This document shows, one piece after another, positions 52,801 to 62,292 of a DNA stretch of 64,000 nucleotides. How positions within the stretch are numbered: the stretch's first letter is position 1; the number at the start of each line of letters is the position of its first letter. Source of the stretch: Manihot esculenta (lineage: Eukaryota > Streptophyta > Magnoliopsida > Malpighiales > Euphorbiaceae); the NCBI RefSeq assembly GCF_001659605.2, contig NC_035174.2, forward strand, positions 6,450,389-6,514,388, written 5' to 3'. A program made the translations under genes and the position numbers. The notes under the pieces are model-generated. The model had not been told where the DNA came from, did not search any database, and saw only the letters and a list, made by a program, of their open reading frames with translations.

Positions 52801-55403
52801 AAGTGTATGTGGATGACATGGTGGTTAAAAGTTCAACTTTTCAACAACACATAACGGATTTAAGGGAGATATTTGGGGTGTTAGACCAATACAGGATGAA
52901 GTTGAATCCAGCAAAGTGTGCTTTCTTCATCAGGGGAGGAAAGTTCTTGGGATACATGGTGAGTGGAAAAGGCATTGAGCCCAATCCGGAGAAGGTGGAA
53001 GCCATATTGAATATGCCAGAGCCGACCTGTGTAAGGGACGTCCAGAGATTAACCGGGAGAGTAGTGGCGCTTCACCGATTTATGTCAAGGTCAGCAGAAA
53101 AGTGTTTGCCATTCTTCAAAAAATTGAGGAAGGTCCCGAATTTTGAATGGACAGAAGACTGCCAAAAAGCCTTCACAGAGCTTAAGGAATACCTCAGCTC
53201 GCCTCACGTGCTCAGCAGCCCCATAAAAGGGGAAGAACTCCTGATATACTTGTCAGCCTCAGAGCAAGCAGTCAGCGCAGTACTAGTAAGGGTGGAAGAA
53301 GGAGAGCAGAAGCCTGTCTTCTACGTCAGCAAGGTGCTCAGAGATACCGAAGTCAGGTATTCAAACATAGAAAAATTGGCGTATGCCTTGTTGTTAGCAG
53401 TCCGGAAATTCAAAGTTTATCTGGAAGGCCACCAAGGAGTTGTGATGACGGACCAACCTTTAAAAAAGATCCTACGTAGGCCAGAAACTTCAGGACGGAT
53501 GTTAGCATGGTCCGTGGAAATCAGCCCCTACTGTCTGGAGTACCGACCTCGGACAGCTATAAAATCTCAAGCGCTGGCTGACTTCATAGCAGAATGCTCA
53601 TTCAACGAGGAGAAGGAAGGATCATCCTCGGAGATACCAAGAAAAGAAGGAGAGGGAGAGCTTTCCCAAGAGTCCAGCTGGAAGCTATATGTAGACGGAG
53701 CATCAGGCTCTGAGGGCAGTGGCGCTGGGATAATACTTAAGGGGCCGGAGGGCTTTAAAGTATGTTATGCCTTACGGCTAGAATTCAAAGCTTCTAATAA
53801 TGTGGCCGAATATGAAGCCTTGGTGAACGGAATGTTGGTAGCTTTGGAAATAGGGGTAACCGACCTCGAAGTAAATAGTGACTCTCAGCTAGTGATCAAC
53901 CAGGTAACGGGAGTATACCAGGCCAGAGATCCCATCATGCAGAGTTATCTTGATAAAGTAAAAACTGTGGAAGCCGACCTCACGAGCCGAGGAGTTATTA
54001 CCAGATTTCAGAGGATACCTCGAGATGAAAATGAGGAGGCAGACCTGCTTAGTCGACTGACTAAAGAAGAGTTAGAGCAGCTCCCTGATGAAGCATACAT
54101 ACAGCATGTCAGCACACCTGCTTTCAAGAAGACAAACACAGTACTGCAGGTGGAACAGAGCCCGACTTGGATGACTCCATACCTGCGATACTTGGAAAAG
54201 GGCGAACTCCCCGAAGATAAAGTTGAAGCCAAAAAGATAGCAGCGCGAGCTGCCAATTACCAAGTAATAAGGGGAACTTTATACAGAAAAGGGAAGTCCA
54301 GCCCATGGCTCCAGTGTGTGAGTTCGGAGGAAGCTGCAAAGGTAATGGAGGAAATACATGGAGGCCTATGTGGGGCTCACGAGGGAGCAGGGACATTAGC
54401 TAACAAAATATTCAGGCAAGGATACTACTGGCCCACTGTTAAAAAAGAAGCAGAAGAGTTCATCTGGAGGTGTGACGTATGTCAGAGATTTGCTAATGCC
54501 ATCAGGACCCCTGCCACTCCTCAAGCAAGCATATCCAGTCCATGGCCTTTCTCACAATGGGGAATTGACATCCTGGGACCTTTCCCCAAGACTACGGGGC
54601 AAAGGAAATTCGTAGTGGTGGCTGTGGAATATTTCTCGAAATGGCCAGAGGCAGAAGCAATAGCCACAATCACAGCTCGCAAGATGATAGATTTCGTATG
54701 GGGACATATCATCTGCAGATTTGGCATACCAAGAGTACTTATCTCAGACAACGGCAGACAATTCGACTGCAGCACTTTCAGAGCCTTCACAACGAACATG
54801 GGCATATGGCATAAGTTCTCCTCCGTGGCTCATCCTCAGACTAATGGCCAAACGGAAGTCACTAATAGAGCTATCCTTCAAGGATTAAAGAAACGGCTGG
54901 ATGGCGCAAAGGAGAATTGGGCAGAAGAACTCAATAGCACTCTATGGGCACTCCGAACCACTCCCAGAGCGCCCACTCAAGAAACCCCGTTTGCACTTGC
55001 TTATGGCACAGAGGCTGTAGTCCCAGTTGAGTTGCAGATCCCCACTCATCGAGTTCAATTCGTTAGTGAGAACACTAATGGGGACAAATTAAGGAGCAAC
55101 CTAGATGCTCTTGAAGAAGTTAGGGAAGAAGCCCAAATCCGAACTGCTGTTTATCAACAACGAGCGGCAAGATATTACAATCAAAAGGTCAGAGAAAGAA
55201 GCTTGAAGGTGGGAGACCTGACTTTAAGAAACCTGGAAGCTACAGAAAAAAGAGCAGCCGCAGGCAAGCTAGCACCGACCTGGGAAGGTCCATTCAAGGT
55301 GACAAGAGTGGTTAAGCCCGGGGTATACCGAATCGAAGATATGCAAGAAAACCCCGAGCCCCACGCTTGGAACATCCAGCACCTAAAAAGGTATTTTCCT
55401 TGA
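49824..55403 (+). CDS. Tat retrotransposon gag-pol polyprotein (1859 aa)
   Basis: I take the ATG at 49824, because an earlier in-frame ATG at 49728 lies inside the LTR. Order of domains: acidic, disordered N-terminus; capsid (about residues 210-345); a zinc-binding segment, CQYHRTHGHDTNNC (about 480); aspartic protease with VLVDDGSKVNLLPY (about 620), where the usual D[TS]G is DDG; reverse transcriptase with MCIDFTDLNKACPKD and catalytic YVDDM (about 994); a first RNase H that has lost its first catalytic Asp (IYLSASE); a second, archaeal-type RNase H starting WKLYVDGASGS (about 1285-1410); and integrase with HHCC, GIDILGPF, ISDNGRQF and NGQTEVTNR (about 1510-1680). There is no chromodomain. 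The frame has no stop or shift. The double RNase H is diagnostic of the Tat group. Confidence 0.95.
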   Translation: MANHQESNPNIPNDLISAQEGQQFSFSSPTTLNNQTPISLNPSPSLAGNTPTMTLSNQDIQTMALQLQTTAHWLGQIMQQRGLSTPVNALPVVEEPRTDEPQPTSARLQTNNHDAGEEEEPEARIHGRRARELIENEEVNDYSAETTRETGTETEEEECSLGKRSNPEDEKMNQKLKRLKEQLLAELGKKDQSQTSLPTSSPFSKLMQQETVPKKFMMPPMAAYNGAGNPREHVMNYKTFMELQTLSDALMCKVFPTTLSGPARAWFNSLEAGSIKSFGDLATRFISRFVAGVPADRKTSYLETVRQKAGESLREYVARFNTEALQIPELDEGRAVEAMQKGTTSAEFFGSLSRKPPTSLAELMKRAEKYIRQDDALVTSRFAKGVAGKEKAPEEGRPEKHEKKHGKRPEPYKQAWERRDQRPPPPPRAHEPRVLPPWVLEKPTPLNASRAEVLMAVQDKEFLQWPKPLKSEADQRNPDKYCQYHRTHGHDTNNCFQLIAEIERLIKRGHLKNFVKKPEGQRPQPGPAAQMPRRTGAGPVNDGSSGTINMIVGGTGGRMNRRGKKRNREGETSNGEVMQIVEHSPMTIAFSSEDAQGIQMPHDDALVIEAVIHNFRVKKVLVDDGSKVNLLPYRVFQQMGIPEEQLVRDQSPIKGIGGAPVLVEGKVKLALTLGEAPRARTHHEVFLVVKLPLSYNAILGRPALFNFEAVTSIRYLALKFPTEEGVGMVRGSQEEARAVYLATVTEPNSTGEALDSEVLEVRDETKEARTKPVGELETFSLSEEEASKVFNLNAGLTKEQKGEAMALIRSHSPTFAWKPSDMPGIDPKVMTHRLNVLPEARPVKQKKRVVGREKQQAIQEEVQKLEEAGFIREVMYPQWLANPVLVKKANGKYRMCIDFTDLNKACPKDCYPLPDINKMVDSTAGFDYMSSLDAMSGYHQIPMEKTDEEKTSFITEDGTYCYRAMPFGLRNAGATYQRLMNKIFKNQIGRNVEVYVDDMVVKSSTFQQHITDLREIFGVLDQYRMKLNPAKCAFFIRGGKFLGYMVSGKGIEPNPEKVEAILNMPEPTCVRDVQRLTGRVVALHRFMSRSAEKCLPFFKKLRKVPNFEWTEDCQKAFTELKEYLSSPHVLSSPIKGEELLIYLSASEQAVSAVLVRVEEGEQKPVFYVSKVLRDTEVRYSNIEKLAYALLLAVRKFKVYLEGHQGVVMTDQPLKKILRRPETSGRMLAWSVEISPYCLEYRPRTAIKSQALADFIAECSFNEEKEGSSSEIPRKEGEGELSQESSWKLYVDGASGSEGSGAGIILKGPEGFKVCYALRLEFKASNNVAEYEALVNGMLVALEIGVTDLEVNSDSQLVINQVTGVYQARDPIMQSYLDKVKTVEADLTSRGVITRFQRIPRDENEEADLLSRLTKEELEQLPDEAYIQHVSTPAFKKTNTVLQVEQSPTWMTPYLRYLEKGELPEDKVEAKKIAARAANYQVIRGTLYRKGKSSPWLQCVSSEEAAKVMEEIHGGLCGAHEGAGTLANKIFRQGYYWPTVKKEAEEFIWRCDVCQRFANAIRTPATPQASISSPWPFSQWGIDILGPFPKTTGQRKFVVVAVEYFSKWPEAEAIATITARKMIDFVWGHIICRFGIPRVLISDNGRQFDCSTFRAFTTNMGIWHKFSSVAHPQTNGQTEVTNRAILQGLKKRLDGAKENWAEELNSTLWALRTTPRAPTQETPFALAYGTEAVVPVELQIPTHRVQFVSENTNGDKLRSNLDALEEVREEAQIRTAVYQQRAARYYNQKVRERSLKVGDLTLRNLEATEKRAAAGKLAPTWEGPFKVTRVVKPGVYRIEDMQENPEPHAWNIQHLKRYFP

Positions 55404-55597
55404 AATATTCGTAAAGAAAAACGTTGTATTTTGACAGACATGAGTAAATAAAAATTGTTTATACAATGTGATTATCTTTATGAATAACGTTCTACAAGGC
55501 CTCAGTTAGGCACGAAATCAGCTGAGATGACGAAGCGACAGTAGGGCCAATGAGCCTGAATCTTGTACAAAACCCCAAAGCGGGTACCAAAAAACAA
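55404..55597 (+). other. Junction between pol and the tandem array
   Basis: This short non-coding stretch after the pol stop leads into the array. I see no feature of its own. Confidence 0.5.
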
Positions 55598-56135
55598 CCG
55601 GCGAGGCCCCGAGGTCGTCCCGGAAATTCAAAGAAAAACAGGATCCCGTAAGATCTCCTGGAATCAAAAACAACCGGCGAGGCCCCGAGGTCGTCCCGGA
55701 AATTCAAAGAAAAACAGGATCCCGTAAGATCTCCTGAAATCAAAAACAACCGGCGAGGCTCCGAGGTCGTCCCGGAAATTCAAAGAAAAACAGGATCCCG
55801 TAAGATCTCCTGGAATCAAAAACAGTCGGCGAGGCCCCGAGGTCGTCCCGGAAATTCAAAGAAAAACAGGATCCTGTAAGATCTCCTGGAATCAAAAACA
55901 ACCGGCGAGGCCCCGAGGTCGTCCCGGAAATTCAAAGAAAAACAGGATCCCGTAAGATCTCCTGGAATCAAAAACAACCGGCGAGGCCCCTAGGTCGTCC
56001 CGGAAATTCAAAGAAAAACAGGATCCCGTAAGATCTCCTAGAATCAAAAACAACCGGCGAGGCCCCGAGGTCGTCCCGGAAATTCAAAACGAACCAGGAT
56101 CCCGTAAGATCTCCTAGAATCAAAAATAGGTCGGT
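55598..56135 (+). repeat. 76-bp tandem array, about seven copies
   Basis: Units start with CCGGCGAGG at 55598, 55674, 55750, 55826, 55902, 55978 and 56054. Each contains CCCCGAGGTCGTCCCGGAAA and GGATCCCGTAAGATCTCCT. Copies differ at only a few positions, pointing to recent homogenisation. Open frames on the minus strand here come from the repeat. The unit is homologous to the GC-rich array at 10900-11625. Confidence 0.95.
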
Positions 56136-56913
56136 GAAGGACTTAAGAGCCTCCCGAAATAAAAAATCTTTCCCACACCACAGGGACAACTTATAAAATC
56201 CAATTCCGACCTCGGAAAGAGAAGAGCCCAGAGCTTGTAAAAAAAAAAAAAAAAAAAAAAGAGAGCTCTCCCAGCTCGGATAGACTTATCTTCGCAAAAA
56301 TTCAGGGTACGAACGAAAAAGGCCGAGTTTCCAGCTCGGATAGTCAGGTTCCGACCTATGAAAAAAGGAACAAAGGCCTAATAAGCTAAAGCAGCCCAAA
56401 CCTCGAAAAAGACGCTAACGCCAAAACTTTGGCTTTCGAAGAGGTCGAGCTCCCAGCTCGGACCAATATTCACAAAGGCCCAAGACCGAGCTCTCAGCTC
56501 AGATAGACTCATATCCTTAAAGGATCAAGATACGAAGGCCAAAGAGAAAGGCCGAGCTCCCTCCATAGAAGGACTCATAAATGAAGAAATCCTTAGGAGG
56601 ATAAAAAGGCTATAATCAAAGCCTAAATCAATTTATCTGGAACAAATATACAAAATCACAACCAAGAAAGAAGGACTAAAAGCCAAAAACTGACATGATA
56701 GTTGCCATTAAAAAGGTACGAGATTTGTTCTCTCAGACTATCCGCCACGAGCTGAGCTCGCACCTTCAGATTAATTCAGAGCTTATGAATGAAAATATGT
56801 AGTTTACATCACAAGTACGAAGAGTAGAGAGAAATTTCAAGAAATATAAAAAAACAAGAATAAAAAAGAAGGAAACTAATATTTCATTAATAACTATTAC
56901 AATTTATCTCTCC
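56136..56913 (+). other. Non-coding region with AGCTCGG dyads
   Basis: There is a run of 22 A at 56239-56260. Several copies of a loose dyad, CCGAGCT (or GAGCTCT) a few bases before CAGCTCGG, occur at 56261-56520 and trail off to about 56560. No gene is seen. Confidence 0.65.
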
Positions 56914-59900
56914 GGCGAGGCAGGAGGATAAATAGTCCTTAAAGGACTTACATCAGTAAGAACACCCTCGCCTGCATTGTCTCTATGTACAGCCACCTCT
57001 GATGGAAGCTCGGTGTCCCTTGGGCTAGAGCTTTCAACATTAATAATAGGGGCAACTTCTGCCCCAGGGTGGAGGCCATCTTTCTCAAAATCAAGATCAT
57101 CTTCCTCTGACCTAGCTCGGATTCCCCTGAAGAAGACTCAGCTGGCCGGTCTATGTTCCTCCGGGAATCTCCTCGGGGCAAAGGACAATCATCCTCCCCG
57201 TATAGCACTGACTCGCCATCTGAGTCCACTTCGCGCCTACGAAGCTCGGCCAAAGGAATATCAGGAGCCTGTCTAGCTTCTCTTAAACCACGATTGTAGC
57301 CAGTTACATACATGCGGTAGGCCTTATCATAGATTGCCTGTTTCATTTCACCAGAAGCTTTATACTCATTAAGATGTTCTTCACAAGCCTCAGCTACAAA
57401 CTCCTTAAACTCAGAAGAGTCTTTGTAGTCCTGAAGATGAGCTTCACAGGCCTGTTCAATTTTAACCTTCAGCTCATCAGACTCCTGATACTCTGCTAAA
57501 TACTGTTCACGCTTTAGCTGAGCCTTCCCTTCGGCACACTTTACTACCTCGAGCAGGGCTAAACATTTACGCTCCAAAGCCCTGACTTCATTCTTCAGCT
57601 GTTGTTGGCGAAGGTTGAATTCTTCAGTCGATGAAGACAGATCTTTGATGCGTTCAGAACTTGTGCCCAATTTCTGCTCAAGGACCTCCACCCGGGCTAG
57701 GGCACTTTCCCTCTGAGCCTTCACCTCATTCAGGTGAGCTTGAAGCCCTTCAAAATCGGCCTTTAAGGCCTCATATTGGTGCTGGACCTCAGCTTTTTGG
57801 CTTACCGCCTCATCCCTCTCTTGAAGGGCCACTGTCATAGAGGACAGCTGCTTCACAACCTCTACACAACGAGCTTCCACTTCAGCTGCTCTCTCATCGG
57901 ACTCCTGGAGAACCCTGCGAGTACGAGACAGCTCTGATTCCAGGGATTTGCTATGTTCTGCCGCCTCAGCCGTTCTGTCCTCAGCTCTTTTAGAGGCCTC
58001 CAGCGCAGAATGCAACTCCCTTTGGAGAGCCTGGATCTGCTCCCGGGCGGCTGTCAGGTGGCCCCTCGTGTCGCTGGTGGCAGTCAGGTTTTCATCGCGA
58101 CGCGCTTCCTCGATCCGGCGGTCCACGGACTCCCGGAGAGAGAGGTCACGGGCATCCACCTCCATAACCAGGCCTAACACCTAGTACGGAAGAACAATTG
58201 TCAAGAAAAGAAACAAAGCAAACTCAAAGAGAAGTGAAAAAAAAAATATATAATAACTTACCATCAGAAGCATTTCTCCAATCGAGGATCCGAGCTCCTC
58301 ACGAGAGCGAGATTGGAAGGACACCTGCTCCTTGGTAGAACTGGCCAAGTGACCAGTCAGGGCCAGCAGACGAGGATCCGAAGCCTCTGTTATCCCGCCG
58401 AACATCCGCTCCTGGAGAAGTGCGGCAACAGCAGAGGCCGGAGACTCAGAGGAAATGCTTGACAGGTCCAGAAGGTTGTCAGCAGGGGACGACGAAGGAA
58501 CAACAGAAACACCCTTCCCCTTCCCAATGGAAGAAAGAGGTGGGGAAGGACCCGCGGCAGTCCTAGACTTCTTCCGCACAGGAGATGGGACAGGCGTTCC
58601 AGAAGAGGTCGGACGCTTGCCCCCGGTCTTTGAGGAGACGCCCTCAGATCCCTCAGGCTCAGTCCTCACAGGGGCAGGGGCACCTTCACCAGAAACCTCT
58701 GGGCTTTGATCCTTTAGGAGGATGATCTCCATCCCTGTCCCAGAGGTCTCATTGTCTTCAACAGGGGACTTAGATTTCCCCCTGACACCCCCTCAGTAGA
58801 ATGGGCAGCACTCTGCCCCACTTGTTCAGTAGCTTGGGTCTGCTCCACAATAGCTAGGGAAGTTTCCCTCACGACCTCTGAGGAGGCTGGAACGGATCTA
58901 GACCCTTCAGCAGGCGTCGAGGTTGAGCTCGACCCACCATGGCTAGATGGCCGAGCTAATTTGATGCTGCGAGAGCTCGGCTTGGAAGTACGAGAAGAAG
59001 CTTTGACGGGAGGTCGGCTGACCTTCTTGGAGGAAGCGGCCTGAGCCAGCTCTGCAGCAATCTCAGTTACAGAACGCCTATCCCCAAAGGCGTCAAAAAT
59101 TGCATGCATGTTCTCCCGAGACAGGTCAAAATTCTTGGGGAATTTGATGCCATCCATTCTAACCTCAGAAGCTGCAAGAAACAAGAAGTTATAAAGAGTC
59201 AGCATACTTCCTGATATTATGAGCAAAGAAGAAACAGAATAGCCGGACAAAGCACTATACCCGTGTCCCGGATATCCCTAAGGTTGGACGCAAACATACA
59301 CTTCTCGACATCATACTTCCTCTCAACGGAAGTCAGTCGAAGCAGCCCGACCTGCTCAATAAGACTCAATTCGGGCAGATCGTTGCAGCCCGGAAAGATC
59401 TCCCCCCACCTTAGGTCCACATCCCACGATCGGCAGGACCCTAGTTTTAACTCCGCCACAAGGAAATTCTCTACCCATCCCTTTATAGAATCCTTGTAGC
59501 CCGTAAGAAGAGACAGCCCATTACGGGGGGAAAAGTAATAGAAGTTTTGCTTTGCCCTAACCAGGCGGAAAAAAGTGACAAATAGACAGGCCGTAGGTGC
59601 GAAACCCCAACCCAGACAGATAGACTCGAAACAGGACATGAATAAAATGGAATTTGGGGATAACATTCGAGGAGTTACCCCAAAGTATTCAAAGACCTCG
59701 ACAAAGAAAGGGGTAAAAGGAAATGGTAAACCAAATTCTCTCTGCTTCAGGAAAAACACTATGTTACGAACCTCTTGGGGATAAACCAAACCAGGAGGAC
59801 GAGGGTAAGGAAGAACTATCCTCTCATTTGGAAGAGGTGCTCGAATAAGATACAACGGAGTATCTAAAAGCCTCCGGGAAATGTGATTAGTTATGTTGGA

Positions 59901-59984
59901 AGGTGTAATATTCGACTCAAGGTCAAAAACATCAGGAAGCTTTGAACTTGCCATGGAAGAACAAGGAAGCGTACCTGAGAACAC
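56914..59984 (-). pseudogene. Antisense extra gene of the Tat element, spliced, with a gypsy-type transposon domain and coiled coil
   Basis: On the minus strand the model is exon 1 59984-59261, intron 59260-59172 (GTATAG...TTGCAG), exon 2 59171-58262, intron 58261-58181 (GTAAGT...TACTAG), exon 3 from 58180. The likely start is the Met at 59954 (MASSKLPDVF). Exon 1 resembles the putative gypsy-type transposon domain of plants (FPFTPFFVEVFEYFG, CLGWGFAPTACLFVTFF). Exon 2 is a Ser/Pro/Lys-rich linker. Exon 3 is a long coiled coil (heptads, many Glu/Arg/Leu) of about 300 residues. Two one-base frame shifts are evident, near 58780 (a G-rich run) and near 57110. After the second, the conserved-looking acidic tail lies in another frame that ends at 56914. 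Such antisense ORFs are known from Tat elements, but their role is unknown. Confidence 0.75.
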
Positions 59985-60125
59985 GATGGGATGAAAAACC
60001 GTACAAAGAGTTGCAGGAAGACAGAGAGCAGAAAGAGCTAGTTCTTCAAAAGACAGAAGGAATTCGAAAAGAAAGGCAATTATGAGGCAGGGCGTTGATC
60101 TGAACAGTTTTGTCTTGGAGCGGCG
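59985..60125. promoter_or_regulatory. Probable upstream region of the antisense gene
   Basis: This lies between the antisense start codon and the internal polypurine module. It must include or adjoin the antisense promoter if the gene is transcribed, but I see no clear TATA box. Confidence 0.3.
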
Positions 60126-60310
60126 CGATCATTAATTGTTCTCGAAGTTTACCCTCTCAACGGTTAGGTAATAACCGGCGAGACGGTAAAGGGGCAAAAG
60201 GATGATCGCTGGGCTTATCTACATCTATCAAGGGCCAAGTATATGATGACAGCCCATCATTTAAAAGCCCATTCGCCATCCACATAATACAGGCCCAACT
60301 CATCAGTCAG
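60126..60310 (+). repeat. Internal copy of the Tat 3'-end module (hairpin, polypurine tract, LTR start)
   Basis: The order GCGATCATTAA, hairpin (arms 60148-60166 and 60172-60190, 16 of 19 positions pair), purine tract GAGACGGTAAAGGGGCAAAAGG and GATGATCGCTGGG parallels 62219-62310, where the true polypurine tract meets the 3' LTR. Further on, AGGCCCAACTCA-type wording recalls the LTR body. It is therefore a diverged, displaced 3' end lying 2.1 kb upstream of the functional one. Confidence 0.75.
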
Positions 60311-61395
60311 AGCAACTTAGCCTACTACTTTACCATCCCTATGGTAAATGCCGAGGAAACAGAGGGGCAAGTCATGAAAAGACTCAAAAGTACAAAGCAA
60401 AAGGGAGCATGATAAAGGTCAGACTCTCATCACTTAAAAAGTTATAAGATTTGATTTATCGTTATTAAACAAAGGATGTGAGATCGGAAAGAGGCGCCAA
60501 GAGCACCTCGGAATCATACAGAACTGAGAGCTTAGAGTTCCACTCATCAGAAGCCGAGCTCAGAGGTCGGATTAGTCCAGCTCGGACAACACGACTTGAG
60601 AGCTCGGTCAGCTAAAGGAAACTCAGAGCCCATTTCACTAAGCAAAGACAGAACTCTCAGGTCGGTTAGTCCAGCCCGGACAACATGACCTGAGAGCCCG
60701 GCCGAATGAAGGAGACTCAAAGCTCAATTCATCAAGGTGAAGACCGAGCTCATAGGTCGGTCAGGCAGTCCAGTTCGGAAACTTGAAAGTCCAGTTGGCT
60801 AAGTGGATCCGGAATTCAACTCATCAGAGCTCGCAGATATGGTTAGATCAGCTCGGAAAAAAGCAGGACAGAGCTCAATTGGATAAAATTATAAGGCGAG
60901 CAATCTAAAGTATTTCACACATGATAAAGGAAGAACAGCTTAAGCATGAGAGCAGAACAAGAACTTCATTAAAAGAAAAGTACATTACAGCACGTTACAA
61001 AGGCCTACACTACGGGATGAAAGACTATCCTTAAAGGATTTACATATCCAGATACTTCATCATCTACGATTATCACCTATCCTACTATTCTAGTCTTCAG
61101 TTCGGAGGACTTCTCGCAGCTCGGAATGTGAGTTTTTCAGAAAAGGCCAAGATCTGTCCCGCTATTATAGGGGAACTGAACAAGTTGATTCCCATAAGCA
61201 TTTCTCACTGTCCCCCTGGGCAAACGTTCGGTTACCCAAATGTGATGCACGGTACATTCGAACAAGCTCAGATATTGTATGCCGGCCGTGCACCACACAT
61301 GAAAAACATAAGTCTTCGGGCTATGGCTCCGAAGAGATCGCGAAGTACACATTCAAAGAAATCGCGGGAGACTTGACTGAGTGCAGCAGATCTCA
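60311..61395. other. Non-coding 3' region with degenerate repeats
   Basis: From about 60545 to 60770 a unit of roughly 94 bp recurs two to three times (AGGTCGG[AT]TTAGTCCAG, CCCGGACAACA, GAGAGC[CT]CGG). Similar AGCTCGG wording occurs in the interior of the outer Tat-like element (10100-10680). No frame here has protein support. Confidence 0.6.
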
Positions 61396-61465
61396 GTCCC
61401 ACGTAATACTGGTACTTCACACCAAAGGGAATAATAATACTGGTACTTCACACCAAGAAGAACAA
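61396..61465. repeat. Short tandem duplication, about 35 bp period
   Basis: TAATACTGGTACTTCACACC occurs twice, at about 61404 and 61436, a few bases apart from perfect tandem order. This lies inside the Tat 3' region and is of no known role. Confidence 0.75.
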
Positions 61466-62240
61466 CAAGCTGAGCGCCGACGCCACTCCCATTTATATCA
61501 AAAGAGGACAACAGGGGCATCGAGGAAATTCCCTTTTTCTCTGCGAAAAAATGTGAAGTTAGAGCGAACCCATCAATAGCCCAGAACTTCTTTGAAGCCC
61601 GAACAAACGATCTGGGTAAAGCAGTTTCAGCAGCTTGCCGAATGGTTCCACCCTTCGACTGCCATACCAGAAGGATCTTCAATGCACCATCCAGACGCCT
61701 TAGAGGTAACATCAAATTTTCAAGAATTTTGAACTGACCCATTTTTATTTCAGGAACTGCAAAAAGTTTCAAAACAGAAACAAGTCAGAAACAGTTCTCC
61801 CTTAAGATAATAAGAGAAAAATCAAAGCAAACCTCTGGGGCACAAGGCAATCTGTTTGAAGAAGGCGTCGAATGGACCTGCCACAGACAAGACAAGAATT
61901 TATCATTTCAACAGAAGGCTCAAGAATGAAGAAAAGCTGGCACTGATATATACTCGGAGCCTGAGGACTTAGCACGAGGCAGAGCTACGCTAGACTCTAA
62001 GCCAGTGATGTCAGATTCTTAAAAGATATTCACGGAAAAGGAAAGAAAGGAGATGTCCAGATAATGATGACAAAAAAAAAATAAAAAGAAAGCAAAGGCG
62101 GCAGAGGACAGGAAGAATAGAAAAAAGACAGAAAGAGAAAAGAGCAAATAGAATTTAGAAACTGCGCAACGACTGAAAGATGAAAGGATGTTATTAAGAC
62201 ACCTGAACCCGAACAGACGCGATCATAAAAGTTCTTGGTA
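61466..62240. other. Remaining 3' non-coding region of the Tat element
   Basis: A minus-strand frame at 61353-61772 has no recognisable domain. A purine-rich tract spans 62035-62150. Nothing else is supported. Confidence 0.5.
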
Positions 62241-62292
62241 TTCACCCCCTCGGCAGTTGGAGCAATAACTGCTGAGAAGGTGAAGGGGCAAT
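62241..62292 (+). promoter_or_regulatory. Polypurine tract of the Tat element within a stem-loop
   Basis: Arms 62241-62258 (TTCACCCCCTCGGCAGTT) and 62267-62284 pair at nearly all positions around the loop GGAGCAAT. The second arm runs into the purine tract GAGAAGGTGAAGGGGCAAT that abuts the LTR at 62293. The tract should prime plus-strand DNA synthesis. Confidence 0.8.

Noticed and set aside
61353..61772. 139-codon minus-strand frame in the Tat 3' region
   Set aside because: It has no recognisable domain and covers a short tandem duplication. It could be part of a second antisense gene, but nothing supports that.
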